Shown piece after piece: positions 1 through 11,810 of a stretch of 64,000 bases of DNA (within the stretch, counting starts at the first letter, position 1; each line of letters begins with the position of its first letter). The notes below the pieces were generated by a model, which made no database searches, had not been told where the DNA came from, and was given only the letters and a program-made list of their open reading frames with translations. Source of the stretch: Neoaquamicrobium sediminum (GTDB taxonomy: Bacteria; Pseudomonadota; Alphaproteobacteria; Rhizobiales; Rhizobiaceae); assembly GCF_013240295.1 (NCBI RefSeq), contig NZ_JABETK010000001.1, forward strand, positions 1,674,001 through 1,738,000, written 5' to 3'. The position numbers and the translations under genes were made by a program.

Positions 1-574
1 GGCGCAGCTTGGTCATGCGCACGCGTTCCTCGCGGGCGCCGTCGTCTTCCGAGGAAGGCGCGCGGGCTGCAGCAGGAGCGGCGGTTGCAGAGGCTGAAAC
101 ACCCTTGGCGATGGCGTCGAGCGCATCTCCCTTGAGGACTTGACCGCGCTTGCCGCTGCCGGACACCTGGTCTGCGGAAATGCCGGCCTCGGCGAGCGCC
201 TTGGACGCTGCCGGAGAAGCGGGCATGTCGGTTTTGCCTGCCGGGCCCTTGTCGGCTGCGGGCTCGGGCTTGGCCGCTTCCTCTTTCGGCGCCTCGGCCT
301 TCTTCGGCTCTTCCTTCTTGGCGGATGCAGCGCCCGCGCCTGCGTCGATCATGCCGAGCAGCGCGCCGGGCTCGACCGTGTCGCCTTCATTGACCGTGAT
401 TTCGGCAAGCGTGCCGGCGGCGGGGGCGGGCACCTCGATGGTCACCTTGTCGGTTTCCAGCTCGACAACCGGCTCGTCGGCGGCGATGGCCTCGCCGGCC
501 TTCTTGAACCACTTTCCGATTGTGGCCTCGGTGACGGATTCTCCGAGGGTGGGAACGCGAATTTCGGTAGCCAT
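1..574 (-). CDS. sucB: Dihydrolipoyl succinyltransferase (E2 of 2-oxoglutarate dehydrogenase), 5' part only
   Basis: E2 core of the 2-oxoglutarate dehydrogenase complex; it moves the succinyl group from E1 to CoA through a swinging lipoyl arm. Visible are the N-terminal lipoyl domain (residues 1 to about 77) with the lipoylated lysine in ELETDKVT (Lys43), an Ala/Pro/Lys/Glu-rich hinge (about 80-115), and an E3-binding domain starting near [15 protein letters not shown] and ending near [12 protein letters not shown]. The catalytic acyltransferase domain lies beyond the left edge. The ATG at 574 opens directly into [13 protein letters not shown], as in other SucB proteins. It follows sucA by 50 bases and is the last operon gene seen here. 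Identity is secure; only completeness is missing. Confidence 0.95.
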   Translation of the reverse strand, partial: MATEIRVPTLGESVTEATIGKWFKKAGEAIAADEPVVELETDKVTIEVPAPAAGTLAEITVNEGDTVEPGALLGMIDAGAGAASAKKEEPKKAEAPKEEAAKPEPAADKGPAGKTDMPASPAASKALAEAGISADQVSGSGKRGQVLKGDALDAIAKGVSASATAAPAAARAPSSEDDGAREERVRMTKLR

Positions 575-624
575 TGTTCTTTTCCGTTGCCTGATTTCGC
601 TTCGCTTAGGTCAGTGGTGCTGGT

Positions 625-3612
625 TCATTCACCCAGCGCATCCTCGAGGAAGGCCTCGAGCTGTGCCAGGTGCTTGGACATGAGGCCCGTCGCCGGGGAT
701 GCGGCGGCCGGCCGGCCGGTGTAGCGCACGCGCTGGTGCTTTGCGTCGATGTGGGCGAGCACCCACTCCAGATACGGATCGATGAACGACCACGCGCCCA
801 TGTTCTTAGGCTCTTCCTGGCACCAAACCATCTCCGCATTGCGGAAACGCGACAGTTCGTTGATCAACGCCTTGGCCGGGAACGGGTAGAGCTGTTCGAC
901 GCGCAGCAGGTAGACGTCGTCGACACCGCGCTTCTCGCGCTCCTCGTAAAGGTCGTAATAGACCTTGCCCGAGCACAGAACGACACGGCGGATCTTGGAG
1001 TCCTTGACCAGCTTGATCTTCTGGTCCGGCAGCATCTGCGCGTCGTCCCAGAGCAGGCGGTGGAACGAGCTTTCGCCCGACATTTCCGACAGTGTGGAGA
1101 CTGCACGCTTGTGGCGCAGGAGCGACTTCGGCGTCATCAGCACGAGCGGCTTGCGGAAGTCGCGCTTGAGCTGACGGCGAAGGATGTGGAAGTAGTTAGC
1201 CGGCGTCGTAACGTTGGCCACCTGCATGTTGTCTTCCGCGCACATCTGCAGGAAGCGCTCGAGACGGGCGGAGGAATGCTCCGGGCCCTGCCCTTCATAG
1301 CCATGCGGCAGCAGGCAGACGAGGCCCGACATGCGAAGCCATTTGCGCTCGCCCGATGAGATGAACTGGTCGAAGACGACCTGCGCACCGTTGGCGAAGT
1401 CGCCGAACTGGGCTTCCCACAGCGTCAGAGCGCGGGGTTCGGCAAGGCTGTAGCCATATTCGAAGCCAAGCACGGCTTCTTCAGAGAGCATCGAGTTGAT
1501 GACCTCGTAATTGGCCTGGGCCGGCCCAAGATTGTTGAGCGGAATGTAGCGGTCCTCGGACTTCTGATCGTAGAGCACCGAGTGGCGCTGCGAGAAGGTA
1601 CCGCGCTCCGAATCCTGCCCCGAAAGGCGGATCGGGTTGCCGTCCATGAGGATCGAGCCGAAAGCCAGCGCTTCGCCGGTCGCCCAGTCCAGGCCTTCGC
1701 CCGATTCGATCGCCTTGCGCCGGCTGTCGAGGAAGCGCCCGATGGTGCGATGGACCTCGAAGTCCTTCGGCATGTCGGTCAGCTTCTTTCCGATCTCCTT
1801 CAGCGTCTTGAGCGGAACGGAGGTCTTGCCGCGGCGCTGCTCGTCCTGATTGTCGGCCGTGCGCAGTCCCGACCAGGCGCCGTCGAGCCAGTCGGCCTTG
1901 TTGGGCTTGTAGGCCTGGCCCGCCTCGAATTCCGCTTCGAGGTTGGCCCGCCAGTCGGCGCGCATCTTCTCGACCTCGTCCTGCGTGATGAGGCCCTCGG
2001 CAATGAGCTTGTCGCTGTAGAGCTGGACCGTCGTGCGGTGCGAGCGGATCGCCTTGTACATGACCGGCTGGGTGAATGCCGGCTCGTCGCCCTCATTATG
2101 GCCGAAGCGGCGATAGCAGAACATGTCGATGACCACCGGCTTGTGGAAGGTCATCCGGTATTCGGTCGCTACCTTGGCCGCATAGACGACCGCTTCCGGG
2201 TCGTCGCCGTTGACGTGGAAGATCGGCGCCTCGATCATCTTGGCAACGTCGGACGGATAGGGCGACGAGCGCGAGAAGCGCGGGTTGGTCGTGAACCCGA
2301 TCTGGTTGTTGATAATGAAATGGATCGTGCCGGCAACGCGGTGGCCGCGCAGGCCCGACAGGCCGAGGCATTCGGCAACGACGCCCTGACCTGCGAAAGC
2401 CGCATCGCCGTGCAGCAGCAGCGGCAGCACCTTCACGCGCTCTTCGATCGGCACAGCCTCTTCGCGGGTGCGACCGAAAACCTGGTCCTGCTTGGCGCGC
2501 GCCTTGCCCATGACGACAGGGTTGACGATCTCCAGATGCGAGGGGTTGGCCGTCAGCGACAGATGCACCTTGTTACCGTCGAACTCGCGGTCGGAGGAAG
2601 CACCGAGGTGGTACTTCACGTCGCCCGAACCTTCGACGTCATCCGGCGTGTAGGAGCCGCCCTTGAATTCGTGGAACACCGCGCGATGCGGCTTGGCCAT
2701 AACGTTGGTCAGCACGTTGAGGCGGCCGCGATGGGCCATGCCGAGCACGGCTTCCTTCAGCCCCATGGCGCCGCCGCGCTTGATGATCTGCTCGAGCGCC
2801 GGAATCAGCGATTCGCCGCCGTCGAGGCCGAAGCGCTTGGTCCCCTTGTACTTGACGTCGATGAACTGTTCGAAGCCTTCGGCCTCGATCAGCTTCGACA
2901 GGATCGCCTTCTTGCCTTCGGAGGTGAATTCGATGCCCTTGTCGGGACCCTCGATGCGCTCCTGGATCCATGCCTTCTCGGCCGGATTGGAAATGTGCAT
3001 GAACTCGACGCCAAGGGTCGAGCAATAGGTGCGCTTCAGGATGTCCAGCATCTGCCGGACGGTGGCGTATTCCAGTCCCAGCACATGGTCGATGAAGATC
3101 GGGCGGTCGTAATCGGCCTCGGTGAAACCGTAGGCCTCCGGCGACAGTTCGTTGTAGTCCTCCTTGGCCTCGGCGAGACCGAGCGGATCGAGATCGGCAT
3201 GAAGATGGCCGCGCATGCGGTATGCGCGGATCATCATGATGGCGCGAACCGAATCGCGCGTGGCCGTCAGGATGTCGGCGTCGGAAAGTGCGGCACCCTT
3301 CTCGCTGGCCTTTTCGCGAACCTTCTTCTCGAAGTGCTTTTCGGCCGCGCCCCAGTCGCCATCCAGCGCCGAGACGAGTTCGCCATTGGCCGCGATCGGC
3401 CAGTTGGCCTTCGTCCAGGAGGCGCCCTGCGCGCTCTTGCGCACATCCCCGGCATCGTCCTTCAGCGCGGCGAAGAAGTCGCGCCACTCCGGATCAACCG
3501 AAGACGGATCGTCCTGCCAGGCGGCGTGAAGGGTCTCGATATAGTCGGCATTGCCGCCATACAGAAACGAGGTGAGTGAAAACTGGTCGTTGGCCTGATC
3601 CTGCCGCGCCAT
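625..3612 (-). CDS. sucA: 2-oxoglutarate dehydrogenase E1 component
   Basis: Thiamine-diphosphate enzyme that decarboxylates 2-oxoglutarate and passes the succinyl group to the lipoyl arm of SucB. The protein is 995 residues, longer than E. coli SucA (933) but usual for rhizobial homologues. The thiamine and metal region shows LLHGDAAFAGQG and INNQIGFTTNP; the N-terminal segment has the small-domain signature SFLYGGNADYIE. An upstream ATG at 3681 is possible, but the ATG at 3612 starts at the conserved MARQDQ and is preceded by an AAGGAT-like ribosome site. It sits between sucD (108-base gap containing a hairpin) and sucB (50 bases), so it is part of the mdh-suc operon. Confidence 0.97.
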   Translation of the reverse strand: MARQDQANDQFSLTSFLYGGNADYIETLHAAWQDDPSSVDPEWRDFFAALKDDAGDVRKSAQGASWTKANWPIAANGELVSALDGDWGAAEKHFEKKVREKASEKGAALSDADILTATRDSVRAIMMIRAYRMRGHLHADLDPLGLAEAKEDYNELSPEAYGFTEADYDRPIFIDHVLGLEYATVRQMLDILKRTYCSTLGVEFMHISNPAEKAWIQERIEGPDKGIEFTSEGKKAILSKLIEAEGFEQFIDVKYKGTKRFGLDGGESLIPALEQIIKRGGAMGLKEAVLGMAHRGRLNVLTNVMAKPHRAVFHEFKGGSYTPDDVEGSGDVKYHLGASSDREFDGNKVHLSLTANPSHLEIVNPVVMGKARAKQDQVFGRTREEAVPIEERVKVLPLLLHGDAAFAGQGVVAECLGLSGLRGHRVAGTIHFIINNQIGFTTNPRFSRSSPYPSDVAKMIEAPIFHVNGDDPEAVVYAAKVATEYRMTFHKPVVIDMFCYRRFGHNEGDEPAFTQPVMYKAIRSHRTTVQLYSDKLIAEGLITQDEVEKMRADWRANLEAEFEAGQAYKPNKADWLDGAWSGLRTADNQDEQRRGKTSVPLKTLKEIGKKLTDMPKDFEVHRTIGRFLDSRRKAIESGEGLDWATGEALAFGSILMDGNPIRLSGQDSERGTFSQRHSVLYDQKSEDRYIPLNNLGPAQANYEVINSMLSEEAVLGFEYGYSLAEPRALTLWEAQFGDFANGAQVVFDQFISSGERKWLRMSGLVCLLPHGYEGQGPEHSSARLERFLQMCAEDNMQVANVTTPANYFHILRRQLKRDFRKPLVLMTPKSLLRHKRAVSTLSEMSGESSFHRLLWDDAQMLPDQKIKLVKDSKIRRVVLCSGKVYYDLYEEREKRGVDDVYLLRVEQLYPFPAKALINELSRFRNAEMVWCQEEPKNMGAWSFIDPYLEWVLAHIDAKHQRVRYTGRPAAASPATGLMSKHLAQLEAFLEDALGE

Positions 3613-3665
3613 CTTGATCCTTCGGAGCCCCGTGCTCCGTCTCCTGTGTGAGAGGAGTAGGTAAG

Positions 3666-3707
3666 TAGGGCAGTAAGGCAAACATGTTTGGTGCGCCTAC
3701 TGCCCTA
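3666..3707 (-). promoter_or_regulatory. Intercistronic hairpin between sucD and sucA
   Basis: The arms TAGGGCAGTA (3666-3675) and TACTGCCCTA (3698-3707) are perfect inverted repeats. Pairing extends inward by GGC/GCC with one bulged A, giving a stem of about 13 bp around a loop that itself contains AAACATGTTT. No T-rich tail follows in the direction of transcription, so a rho-independent terminator is unlikely. An mRNA processing or stability element separating sucCD from sucAB expression is my inference. Confidence 0.5.
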
Positions 3708-3720
3708 TTCCCTTTCTCCC

Positions 3721-4623
3721 TTAACCCTTGATCGCTTCGACCAGCGTCTTGCCGAGTCGGGCCGGCGAAGGCGAAACACGGATGCCCGCCTCTTCCATCG
3801 CCGCGATCTTGTCTTCAGCGCCGCCCTTGCCGCCGGAAATCACGGCGCCGGCATGGCCCATGGTGCGTCCGGGCGGTGCGGTGCGGCCCGCGATGAAGCC
3901 GGCCATCGGCTTGCGGCGGCCTTTCTTGGCTTCGTCTTTCAGAAACTGCGCTGCTTCTTCCTCGGCCGAGCCGCCGATCTCGCCGATCATGATGATCGAC
4001 TGCGTCGCGTCGTCGGCCAGGAACATCTCCAGCACGTCGATGAATTCGGTGCCCTTCACCGGATCGCCGCCGATGCCGACGGCCGTCGTCTGGCCAAGGC
4101 CTTCGTTCGTCGTCTGAAACACTGCTTCATAGGTAAGCGTTCCGGAGCGGGAAACAACGCCCACCGAACCCTTGCGGAAGATGTTGCCCGGCATGATGCC
4201 GATCTTGCATTCGTCGGGGGTGACGATGCCGGGGCAATTCGGGCCGATCAGGCGCGATTTCGATTTGTCGAGCTTCGCCTTGACCTTGACCATGTCCATG
4301 ACCGGGATGCCCTCGGTGATGCAGACGATCAGCGGCATCTCGGCCTCGATGGCCTCGATGATCGCAGCGGCAGCACCTGCCGGCGGCACGTAAACCACAG
4401 AGGCGGTTGCGCCGGTCTTGTCGCGGCCCTCGGCGACTGAGGCGAAGATCGGCAGGTTTTCACCGCTGGCGCCGGTCCAGGTTTCTCCGCCCTTCTTCGG
4501 GTGGATGCCGCCGACCATCTGCGTGCCGTGATAGGCGAGCGCCTGTTCGGTGTGGAACGTTCCGGTCTTGCCGGTGAGGCCCTGAACGAGAACCTTGGTG
4601 TTCTTGTCGATAAGAATGGACAT
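3721..4623 (-). CDS. sucD: Succinyl-CoA synthetase (ADP-forming) alpha subunit
   Basis: Alpha subunit of succinate-CoA ligase, which couples succinyl-CoA cleavage to nucleotide triphosphate synthesis. At 300 residues it has the family length. The N-terminal CoA-binding Rossmann domain begins [18 protein letters not shown]; the phosphohistidine lies in [14 protein letters not shown] near the C-terminus, and [10 protein letters not shown] is the usual CoA-ligase motif. It follows sucC by 6 bases, so the two subunits are made from one transcript. Confidence 0.97.
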   Translation of the reverse strand: MSILIDKNTKVLVQGLTGKTGTFHTEQALAYHGTQMVGGIHPKKGGETWTGASGENLPIFASVAEGRDKTGATASVVYVPPAGAAAAIIEAIEAEMPLIVCITEGIPVMDMVKVKAKLDKSKSRLIGPNCPGIVTPDECKIGIMPGNIFRKGSVGVVSRSGTLTYEAVFQTTNEGLGQTTAVGIGGDPVKGTEFIDVLEMFLADDATQSIIMIGEIGGSAEEEAAQFLKDEAKKGRRKPMAGFIAGRTAPPGRTMGHAGAVISGGKGGAEDKIAAMEEAGIRVSPSPARLGKTLVEAIKG

Positions 4624-4629
4624 CTAGGC

Positions 4630-5826
<1,197 letters not shown>

Positions 5827-5838
5827 CCGCCGTCCCCC

Positions 5839-7163
<1,325 letters not shown>

Positions 7164-7607
7164 ATGTTTGAGCGATCGTTTGAAACGACATCTTTGCGGA
7201 TGGAGCAGTTGGTGCTCCTGAGTTTTCAGGCGCCCACCGAGGATGTCGATCGCATCATGAAGGCGGTGGTGGCGATAACCCCGCTTGCCATGGGCAACTA
7301 CGACGGCAACGCCTATCAGAGCGGGACCGGCATTGAGCGATATCGCCCTCTGGACGGCGCCGCGGCCGGACCGGAGAGCGAGGTTAGGGCCCGCCCCGGG
7401 GTGGTCGAGGTGTCCTTCGAGCTTCCTGCCGACCGGCCGATTATCGACCGGGTGATCGAGGCGATCTTTCAGGTCCACAGCTACCAGGAACCGGTCATTC
7501 GTATTCAGACCATACTCGGCAGCCGCTCCAAGGGGCTCGACGACAGCAGCAATCCCAACCGATGGTGGAACACCACGGGAGACTGGAAGCAGGCAGAGAA
7601 CGGCTAG
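7164..7607 (+). CDS. Small CutA/YqfO-like domain protein
   Basis: A 147-residue protein that I assign only to a fold. The segment VHSYQEPVIRI resembles the HPYEEP signature of CutA-like and NIF3/YqfO C-terminal domains, which form ferredoxin-like trimers; the N-terminal half (LVLLSFQAPTEDVDRIMKAV) fits the first beta-alpha unit. No metal ligands are obvious, so no activity is proposed. A strong ribosome site AGGGAGG (7151-7157) sets the start. Its stop shares the palindrome CTAG (7604-7607) with the stop of zapE on the other strand, so the two genes converge with no spacer. Confidence 0.7.
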   Translation: MFERSFETTSLRMEQLVLLSFQAPTEDVDRIMKAVVAITPLAMGNYDGNAYQSGTGIERYRPLDGAAAGPESEVRARPGVVEVSFELPADRPIIDRVIEAIFQVHSYQEPVIRIQTILGSRSKGLDDSSNPNRWWNTTGDWKQAENG

Positions 7608-8773
7608 CGTGGCGTTTCACGCTGCCGCACCGTCTCCAGCCAGTCGCGGGTCTGCATTTCCGTCAGGCGGGACGCCGTGCGGGCGAACTCAAAGGCTTCC
7701 GTGCCGCTGGTGCCGGCATAGAGCTGTTCCGGCGGCGCTTCGGCACTTGCGACAAGCCGCATGCGGTTGTCGTAAAGCGTGTCGATCAGCAAGATGAAGC
7801 GCTTGGCCTCGTTGCGCTTTTCCTGACCCATCACCGGAATGCAGTCGATGAACAGCGTGTCGAAACGAGAGGCGATTGCCAGATAGTCGCGCGCGCCCAG
7901 CGGCTTTTCGCAAAGTTCGCCGAAGGTAAAGCGCGCCGCCGTGCCGTTGGCGCGTAGAATAACCAGTTCCCGGCCTTTCACCGCGAGTCGCGTCTCCTGC
8001 GTCGTGTGGCCGGCGGTAGCTGCGTGCCATGCTTCGTCCATCTGGCTGGCGGTCTCGGCATCGCAAGGCGTCATATAGACCCGCATCCGGTCGAGTTTTT
8101 CGCGCCTGTAGTCGGTCGGTCCGTCGAGCGCGATCACTTCCGCGTGGCGTTCCAGGATACCGATGAATGGTTCGAAGAGCGCCCGGTTCAAGCCATCGCG
8201 GTAAAGATCGCGCGGCGCCACGTTCGACGTCGCGACGAGCACGACGCCTTCCGCGAACAGGCTGGAAAACAGCCGCGACAGGACCATGGCGTCGGCGATG
8301 TCCGTCACCGCGAATTCGTCGAAGCATAGAATCCACGCTTCTTCGGCCAGTGCCTTGGCAACCGGCGGGATCGGATCCGTCTCCTTCGTCTCGCCGCGTT
8401 TCAGCGCCTCGCGATGGCTCTGTATGCGATCGTGGACGTCGGCCATGAAATCATTGAAGTGGGCGCGCCGCTTGCGCTTCACCGGAACCCGTTCGAAGAA
8501 CAGATCCATGAGCATTGTTTTACCGCGCCCGACGCCCCCATAGACGTACAGACCCTTCACGGTCTCGCGCGGCTGCTTTCGTTTGGCGAAAAGCCAGCCC
8601 AGTGCGCTGGATTTGGATGCCAGACGCTTGGTCGAGACGTCGGCGATCAAACGGTCCAGCGCATCCACGATCCGTAGCTGCGCCGGGTCAGAGATGATGG
8701 TGCCGGCCTGCTCAAGATGCTCGTAATGCTGCCGCAACGTACGGAATGTCGACAGGTCGTCGAGCGAAGACAT
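7604..8773 (-). CDS. zapE: Cell division protein ZapE (AFG1-like ATPase)
   Basis: AAA-type ATPase of the AFG1/ZapE family, 389 residues, linked in E. coli to Z-ring behaviour under stress and in mitochondria to turnover of respiratory-chain subunits. The Walker A motif GGVGRGKT is at residues 79-86; the Walker B region reads ILCFDEFAVTDIADA; the R-finger region has ATSNVAPRDLY. Proximity of ZapE/AFG1 genes to TCA and respiratory genes is common in alphaproteobacteria and is seen here too (mdh operon about 1 kb away). Confidence 0.93.
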   Translation of the reverse strand: MSSLDDLSTFRTLRQHYEHLEQAGTIISDPAQLRIVDALDRLIADVSTKRLASKSSALGWLFAKRKQPRETVKGLYVYGGVGRGKTMLMDLFFERVPVKRKRRAHFNDFMADVHDRIQSHREALKRGETKETDPIPPVAKALAEEAWILCFDEFAVTDIADAMVLSRLFSSLFAEGVVLVATSNVAPRDLYRDGLNRALFEPFIGILERHAEVIALDGPTDYRREKLDRMRVYMTPCDAETASQMDEAWHAATAGHTTQETRLAVKGRELVILRANGTAARFTFGELCEKPLGARDYLAIASRFDTLFIDCIPVMGQEKRNEAKRFILLIDTLYDNRMRLVASAEAPPEQLYAGTSGTEAFEFARTASRLTEMQTRDWLETVRQRETPR

Positions 8774-8811
8774 CGGCGGGGCCTGTATGCTGTCGCGCTA
8801 TATGATGTGGC

Positions 8812-9372
8812 TCAGCGGGACAGTGAAACCGGTACGCCCGTGCTCGTCTGGCCGTCGAAACGCTCACCACCCGAGGAATAGAGGCGTGCAAGCACTTCGC
8901 CGTTGTCGTTGTAGAGCGCGAGCTGGCTGCCCGATACGTTCCACGACTTGACGCCGTCGAGCGGTGCCGGGCACCGCAGCGGCCCGGCGCGATAGCCCTG
9001 GCCGAAGCGCGTTTGCGGTGTCGCGATGCGGCAGCTCTGTCCGGAGACGCTGGCATTCCATACGCCTGCGACGCTACCCGTGGTGATCTCAGGCGCATTG
9101 GCACCTGGATCGACGGCTGCGACCTGGGTCCCGTCAGAGGGAAGCTGTCCCGGTTGCGCGCCCGGGGCTGCGGGGAACTGGCTGGGATCCGTCACGCCCG
9201 GCTGACCGGGTGGCGGAAGCTGGCCGGACGTCACCGTACCGGCCGGTGCGGGCGACAGTGGCGCCGGCGCAGGACCGCTCGAATCCAGCCGCGAGAAGCG
9301 TTCGCTCTGGCAACCGGCCAATGCGAGCGCGATAAATGTCGTGGCCAATACGCCGGTAGTTCTGAAACCCAT
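8812..9372 (-). CDS. Omp19-like outer-membrane lipoprotein, AprI/Inh protease-inhibitor family
   Basis: A 186-residue lipoprotein very like Brucella Omp19. The signal peptide ends in the lipobox LALAGC (lipidated Cys21), followed by a Pro/Gly/Ala-rich linker (about 30-95) and a C-terminal AprI/Inh beta-barrel domain: VAGVWNASVSGQSCRIATP, then QGYRAGPLRCP with the second cysteine of the likely disulfide, ending RFDGQTSTGVPVSLSR. Omp19 inhibits proteases and is surface-associated in Brucella; the same role here is inferred by homology. The open frame continues far upstream, antisense to the MBL gene, but the lipobox signal fixes the ATG at 9372. Confidence 0.9.
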   Translation of the reverse strand: MGFRTTGVLATTFIALALAGCQSERFSRLDSSGPAPAPLSPAPAGTVTSGQLPPPGQPGVTDPSQFPAAPGAQPGQLPSDGTQVAAVDPGANAPEITTGSVAGVWNASVSGQSCRIATPQTRFGQGYRAGPLRCPAPLDGVKSWNVSGSQLALYNDNGEVLARLYSSGGERFDGQTSTGVPVSLSR

Positions 9373-9561
9373 CGATTCCCTCCGTCGAAACGGTAACCCG
9401 TTTCGTACGTCCAATTTGAATCCCTTCAATCGCCAGAATAGTGGCAATCCCAAGGATAATCCAACGCATATGGTTAAATTAGGGTTCCCGGCAACCCCAA
9501 GGCAGCTGACGCGAGGTCCGAGCCGCTTGCCGGAATGCCGGCAGGCGTTATCCTGAGGGCC

Positions 9562-10641
9562 ATGAACAGGCGCGGGTTGATGAAGTGGATCGGGCTCGGC
9601 GGCGTCGCGGCTGCCGGAGGCGGAGCAGCGATGGCGAAGAGTGGATCTGGCAGTCGGTATTACTCTGGGCCGAAAAGCGATCATTTCGACGGCACCGTCT
9701 TTTTCAATCCTCAGGGTAAACCGCCCGCGGGCTTCACCGACCTTTTGCGCTGGCAGTTCGGCGGCGGACGCGCCCGCTGGCCGGACGAATGGCCGAGCTC
9801 GTTTCCCGAAGCGAAGCCGGAGCCGCGTGTGGCAGGACAGCGGCTGGTGGTCACGATGGTCGGTCATGCCACGCTGCTGATCCAGACCGGGGGCATGAAC
9901 ATCCTCACCGACCCTGTATGGTCCGACCGCGTTTCGCCGCTTTCGTTCGCGGGGCCGCGCCGTATAAACGCGCCGGGCGTCGCCTTCGAGGACCTGCCGC
10001 CAATCGATCTCGTGCTGCTCAGCCACAATCACTATGACCACATGGACGTTGCGACCCTCGCGCGGCTGAAGCAGGCGCATGACCCGCTGGTCATCACACC
10101 GCTGGGAAACGACACGATCGTTCGTCAAAGCGTGCCGGATATGCGGATCGCAGCGCACGACTGGGGCGACATGGCGATCTGCGGTTCCATGCCGGTTCAC
10201 ATCGAGCCGGTGCACCACTGGTCGGCACGCGGAACCGGCGACCGCCGCATGGCCCTGTGGGCCGGTTTTGTCGTCGATGCGCCGGGTGGTGGCATTTACG
10301 TCGTCGGCGATACCGGCTTCCACGGCGGCATCAACTACCGCGAAGCCGCGCGCAAGCATGGCGGCTTCCGGCTGGCGATCCTGCCGATCGGCGCCTATGA
10401 GCCGCGCTGGTTCATGGAAGCCCAGCACCAGAACCCGTCGGAGGCGGTCGAAGGTATGGTGCTGGCCGGCGCAGCATTCGCTGCAGGTCACCACTGGGGC
10501 ACGTTCCAACTCACCAACGAGCCGATCGAGGAGCCGCGTGACCTGCTGCATGCCGCGCTCGACCACAAGGCGATTTCACGCGACCGTTTCCGCCCAATGC
10601 AGCCCGGTGAGGTCTGGGACGTGCCGCCAGTAATCGGCTGA
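9562..10641 (+). CDS. MBL-fold metal-dependent hydrolase with Tat-like signal
   Basis: A 359-residue metallo-beta-lactamase-fold protein of the UlaG/NAPE-PLD-like group. The metal-binding HxHxDH motif appears as SHNHYDHMD, with further ligands plausible in VHHWSARG, VGDTGFHGG and GHHWGTF. The N-terminus MNRRGLMKWIGLGGVAAAG resembles a twin-arginine signal, so export to the periplasm is likely. An earlier in-frame ATG (9535) would bury the RR motif inside the chain; the ATG at 9562 is preferred. The substrate is unknown; family members act on phosphodiester or lactone bonds. Confidence 0.85.
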   Translation: MNRRGLMKWIGLGGVAAAGGGAAMAKSGSGSRYYSGPKSDHFDGTVFFNPQGKPPAGFTDLLRWQFGGGRARWPDEWPSSFPEAKPEPRVAGQRLVVTMVGHATLLIQTGGMNILTDPVWSDRVSPLSFAGPRRINAPGVAFEDLPPIDLVLLSHNHYDHMDVATLARLKQAHDPLVITPLGNDTIVRQSVPDMRIAAHDWGDMAICGSMPVHIEPVHHWSARGTGDRRMALWAGFVVDAPGGGIYVVGDTGFHGGINYREAARKHGGFRLAILPIGAYEPRWFMEAQHQNPSEAVEGMVLAGAAFAAGHHWGTFQLTNEPIEEPRDLLHAALDHKAISRDRFRPMQPGEVWDVPPVIG

Positions 10642-10709
10642 GCGGAACTTCGATTAGGACGCGGCGTTCCTGGGGCATCCAGAATTCGCGCTTCAATGGA
10701 GGTTCCGCA

Positions 10710-10871
10710 ATGCTCAAATGGATTCTCATTCTCCTGATCGTCGCGGCCGTTGCCGGCCTGCTGGGTCTCAACACGATCTCCGGCGCAGCCATGACGGGTG
10801 CGAAGATCCTCATCGGTATCGTGCTGGTTCTCTTCCTGCTCGCCGTGCTCGGGATTGTCGCCATCGCCTGA
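10710..10871 (+). CDS. DUF1328 small membrane protein
   Basis: A 53-residue hydrophobic peptide: MLKWILILLIVAAVAGLLG, a short polar turn, then ILIGIVLVLFLLAVLGIVAIA, so two transmembrane helices. Sequence and length match the DUF1328 (YtjA) family of inner-membrane peptides of unknown function. A ribosome site ATGGAGG lies 7 bases before the ATG. It sits between the MBL-fold gene and dapF, 55 bases before the latter. Confidence 0.85.
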   Translation: MLKWILILLIVAAVAGLLGLNTISGAAMTGAKILIGIVLVLFLLAVLGIVAIA

Positions 10872-10925
10872 TCGCGAAAGGCCGCGCACTGGTAATCAGC
10901 GCCCTTTTCCGCCATATACCGGCGC

Positions 10926-11810
10926 ATGAGCGAACGCGCACCCTTTGCGAAGATGAATGGCATCGGCAACGAGATCATCGTTGTCGATATGCGTGGCCGC
11001 GCCGACCGGGTTGCGGCGGCGGCCGCCATTGCGCTCAATGCCGACCCGTCGACGCGCTTCGACCAGATCATGGCGGTGCACGATCCCCGCACGCCCGGCA
11101 CCGATGCCTTCGTTGAAATCCTCAATTCGGACGGCTCGCCGGCGCAGGCCTGCGGCAACGGCACGCGCTGCGTCGTCCAGGCGCTGTCAGCTGAAACCGG
11201 CCGGTCCGTCTTTACCCTTGAAACCGTTGCCGGCCTCCTGAACGCGCGCGAGCATGAAGACGGCACGATCTCGGTCGATCTGGGCATGCCGCGCTTCGGC
11301 TGGCAGGATATTCCGCTGGCGGAGGAGTTTCGCGATACGCGAATGATCGAGCTGCAGATCGGCCCGATCGACGCCCCGGTGCTGCATTCGCCCTCGGTGG
11401 CCTCAATGGGCAATCCGCATGCGATCTTCTGGGTGGACGAGGACGTCTGGTCCTATGACCTCGACCGGTTCGGGCCACTGCTCGAAAATCACCCGATCTT
11501 TCCCGAGCGCGCCAATATCACCATTGCTCAGGTGACTGCACCGGATGCGATGACCATCCGCACCTGGGAGCGCGGCGCGGGCCTCACCAAGGCATGCGGG
11601 TCCGCGGCATGTGCGGCGGCCGTGTCGGCTGCCCGCACCGGGCGCACCGGGCGCACCGTCACGGTCACCGCGCCCAGCGGCGGCAAGCTCCTGATCGAAT
11701 GGCGCGACGACGATCATGTGATCATGACCGGGCCGGCGGAGTGGGAGTTCTCGGGTCTGCTCGACCCGGCCACCGGTTCGTGGGAACGCGAGGTCGAGGG
11801 CGCGGCATGA
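10926..11810 (+). CDS. dapF: Diaminopimelate epimerase
   Basis: Converts LL- to meso-diaminopimelate for lysine and peptidoglycan synthesis by a two-cysteine mechanism. Both catalytic cysteines are present: Cys76 in ACGNGTRC and Cys224 in [10 protein letters not shown]. At 294 residues it has normal length. Its TGA overlaps the ATG of mtaB (ATGA), a translationally coupled dapF-mtaB pair typical of Rhizobiales. asd, an earlier enzyme of the same pathway, is elsewhere in this window (38.6 kb). Confidence 0.96.
   Translation: MSERAPFAKMNGIGNEIIVVDMRGRADRVAAAAAIALNADPSTRFDQIMAVHDPRTPGTDAFVEILNSDGSPAQACGNGTRCVVQALSAETGRSVFTLETVAGLLNAREHEDGTISVDLGMPRFGWQDIPLAEEFRDTRMIELQIGPIDAPVLHSPSVASMGNPHAIFWVDEDVWSYDLDRFGPLLENHPIFPERANITIAQVTAPDAMTIRTWERGAGLTKACGSAACAAAVSAARTGRTGRTVTVTAPSGGKLLIEWRDDDHVIMTGPAEWEFSGLLDPATGSWEREVEGAA

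Noticed and set aside
1582..3579. 665-codon plus-strand frame opposite sucA
   Set aside because: GC-rich third positions of sucA keep the opposite strand free of stops; the translation has no domain and sucA is certain.
8812..10566. 584-codon minus-strand frame that seems to fuse a long N-terminus to the Omp19-like protein
   Set aside because: The upstream part is antisense to the MBL gene; the lipobox signal at 9372 marks the true start.
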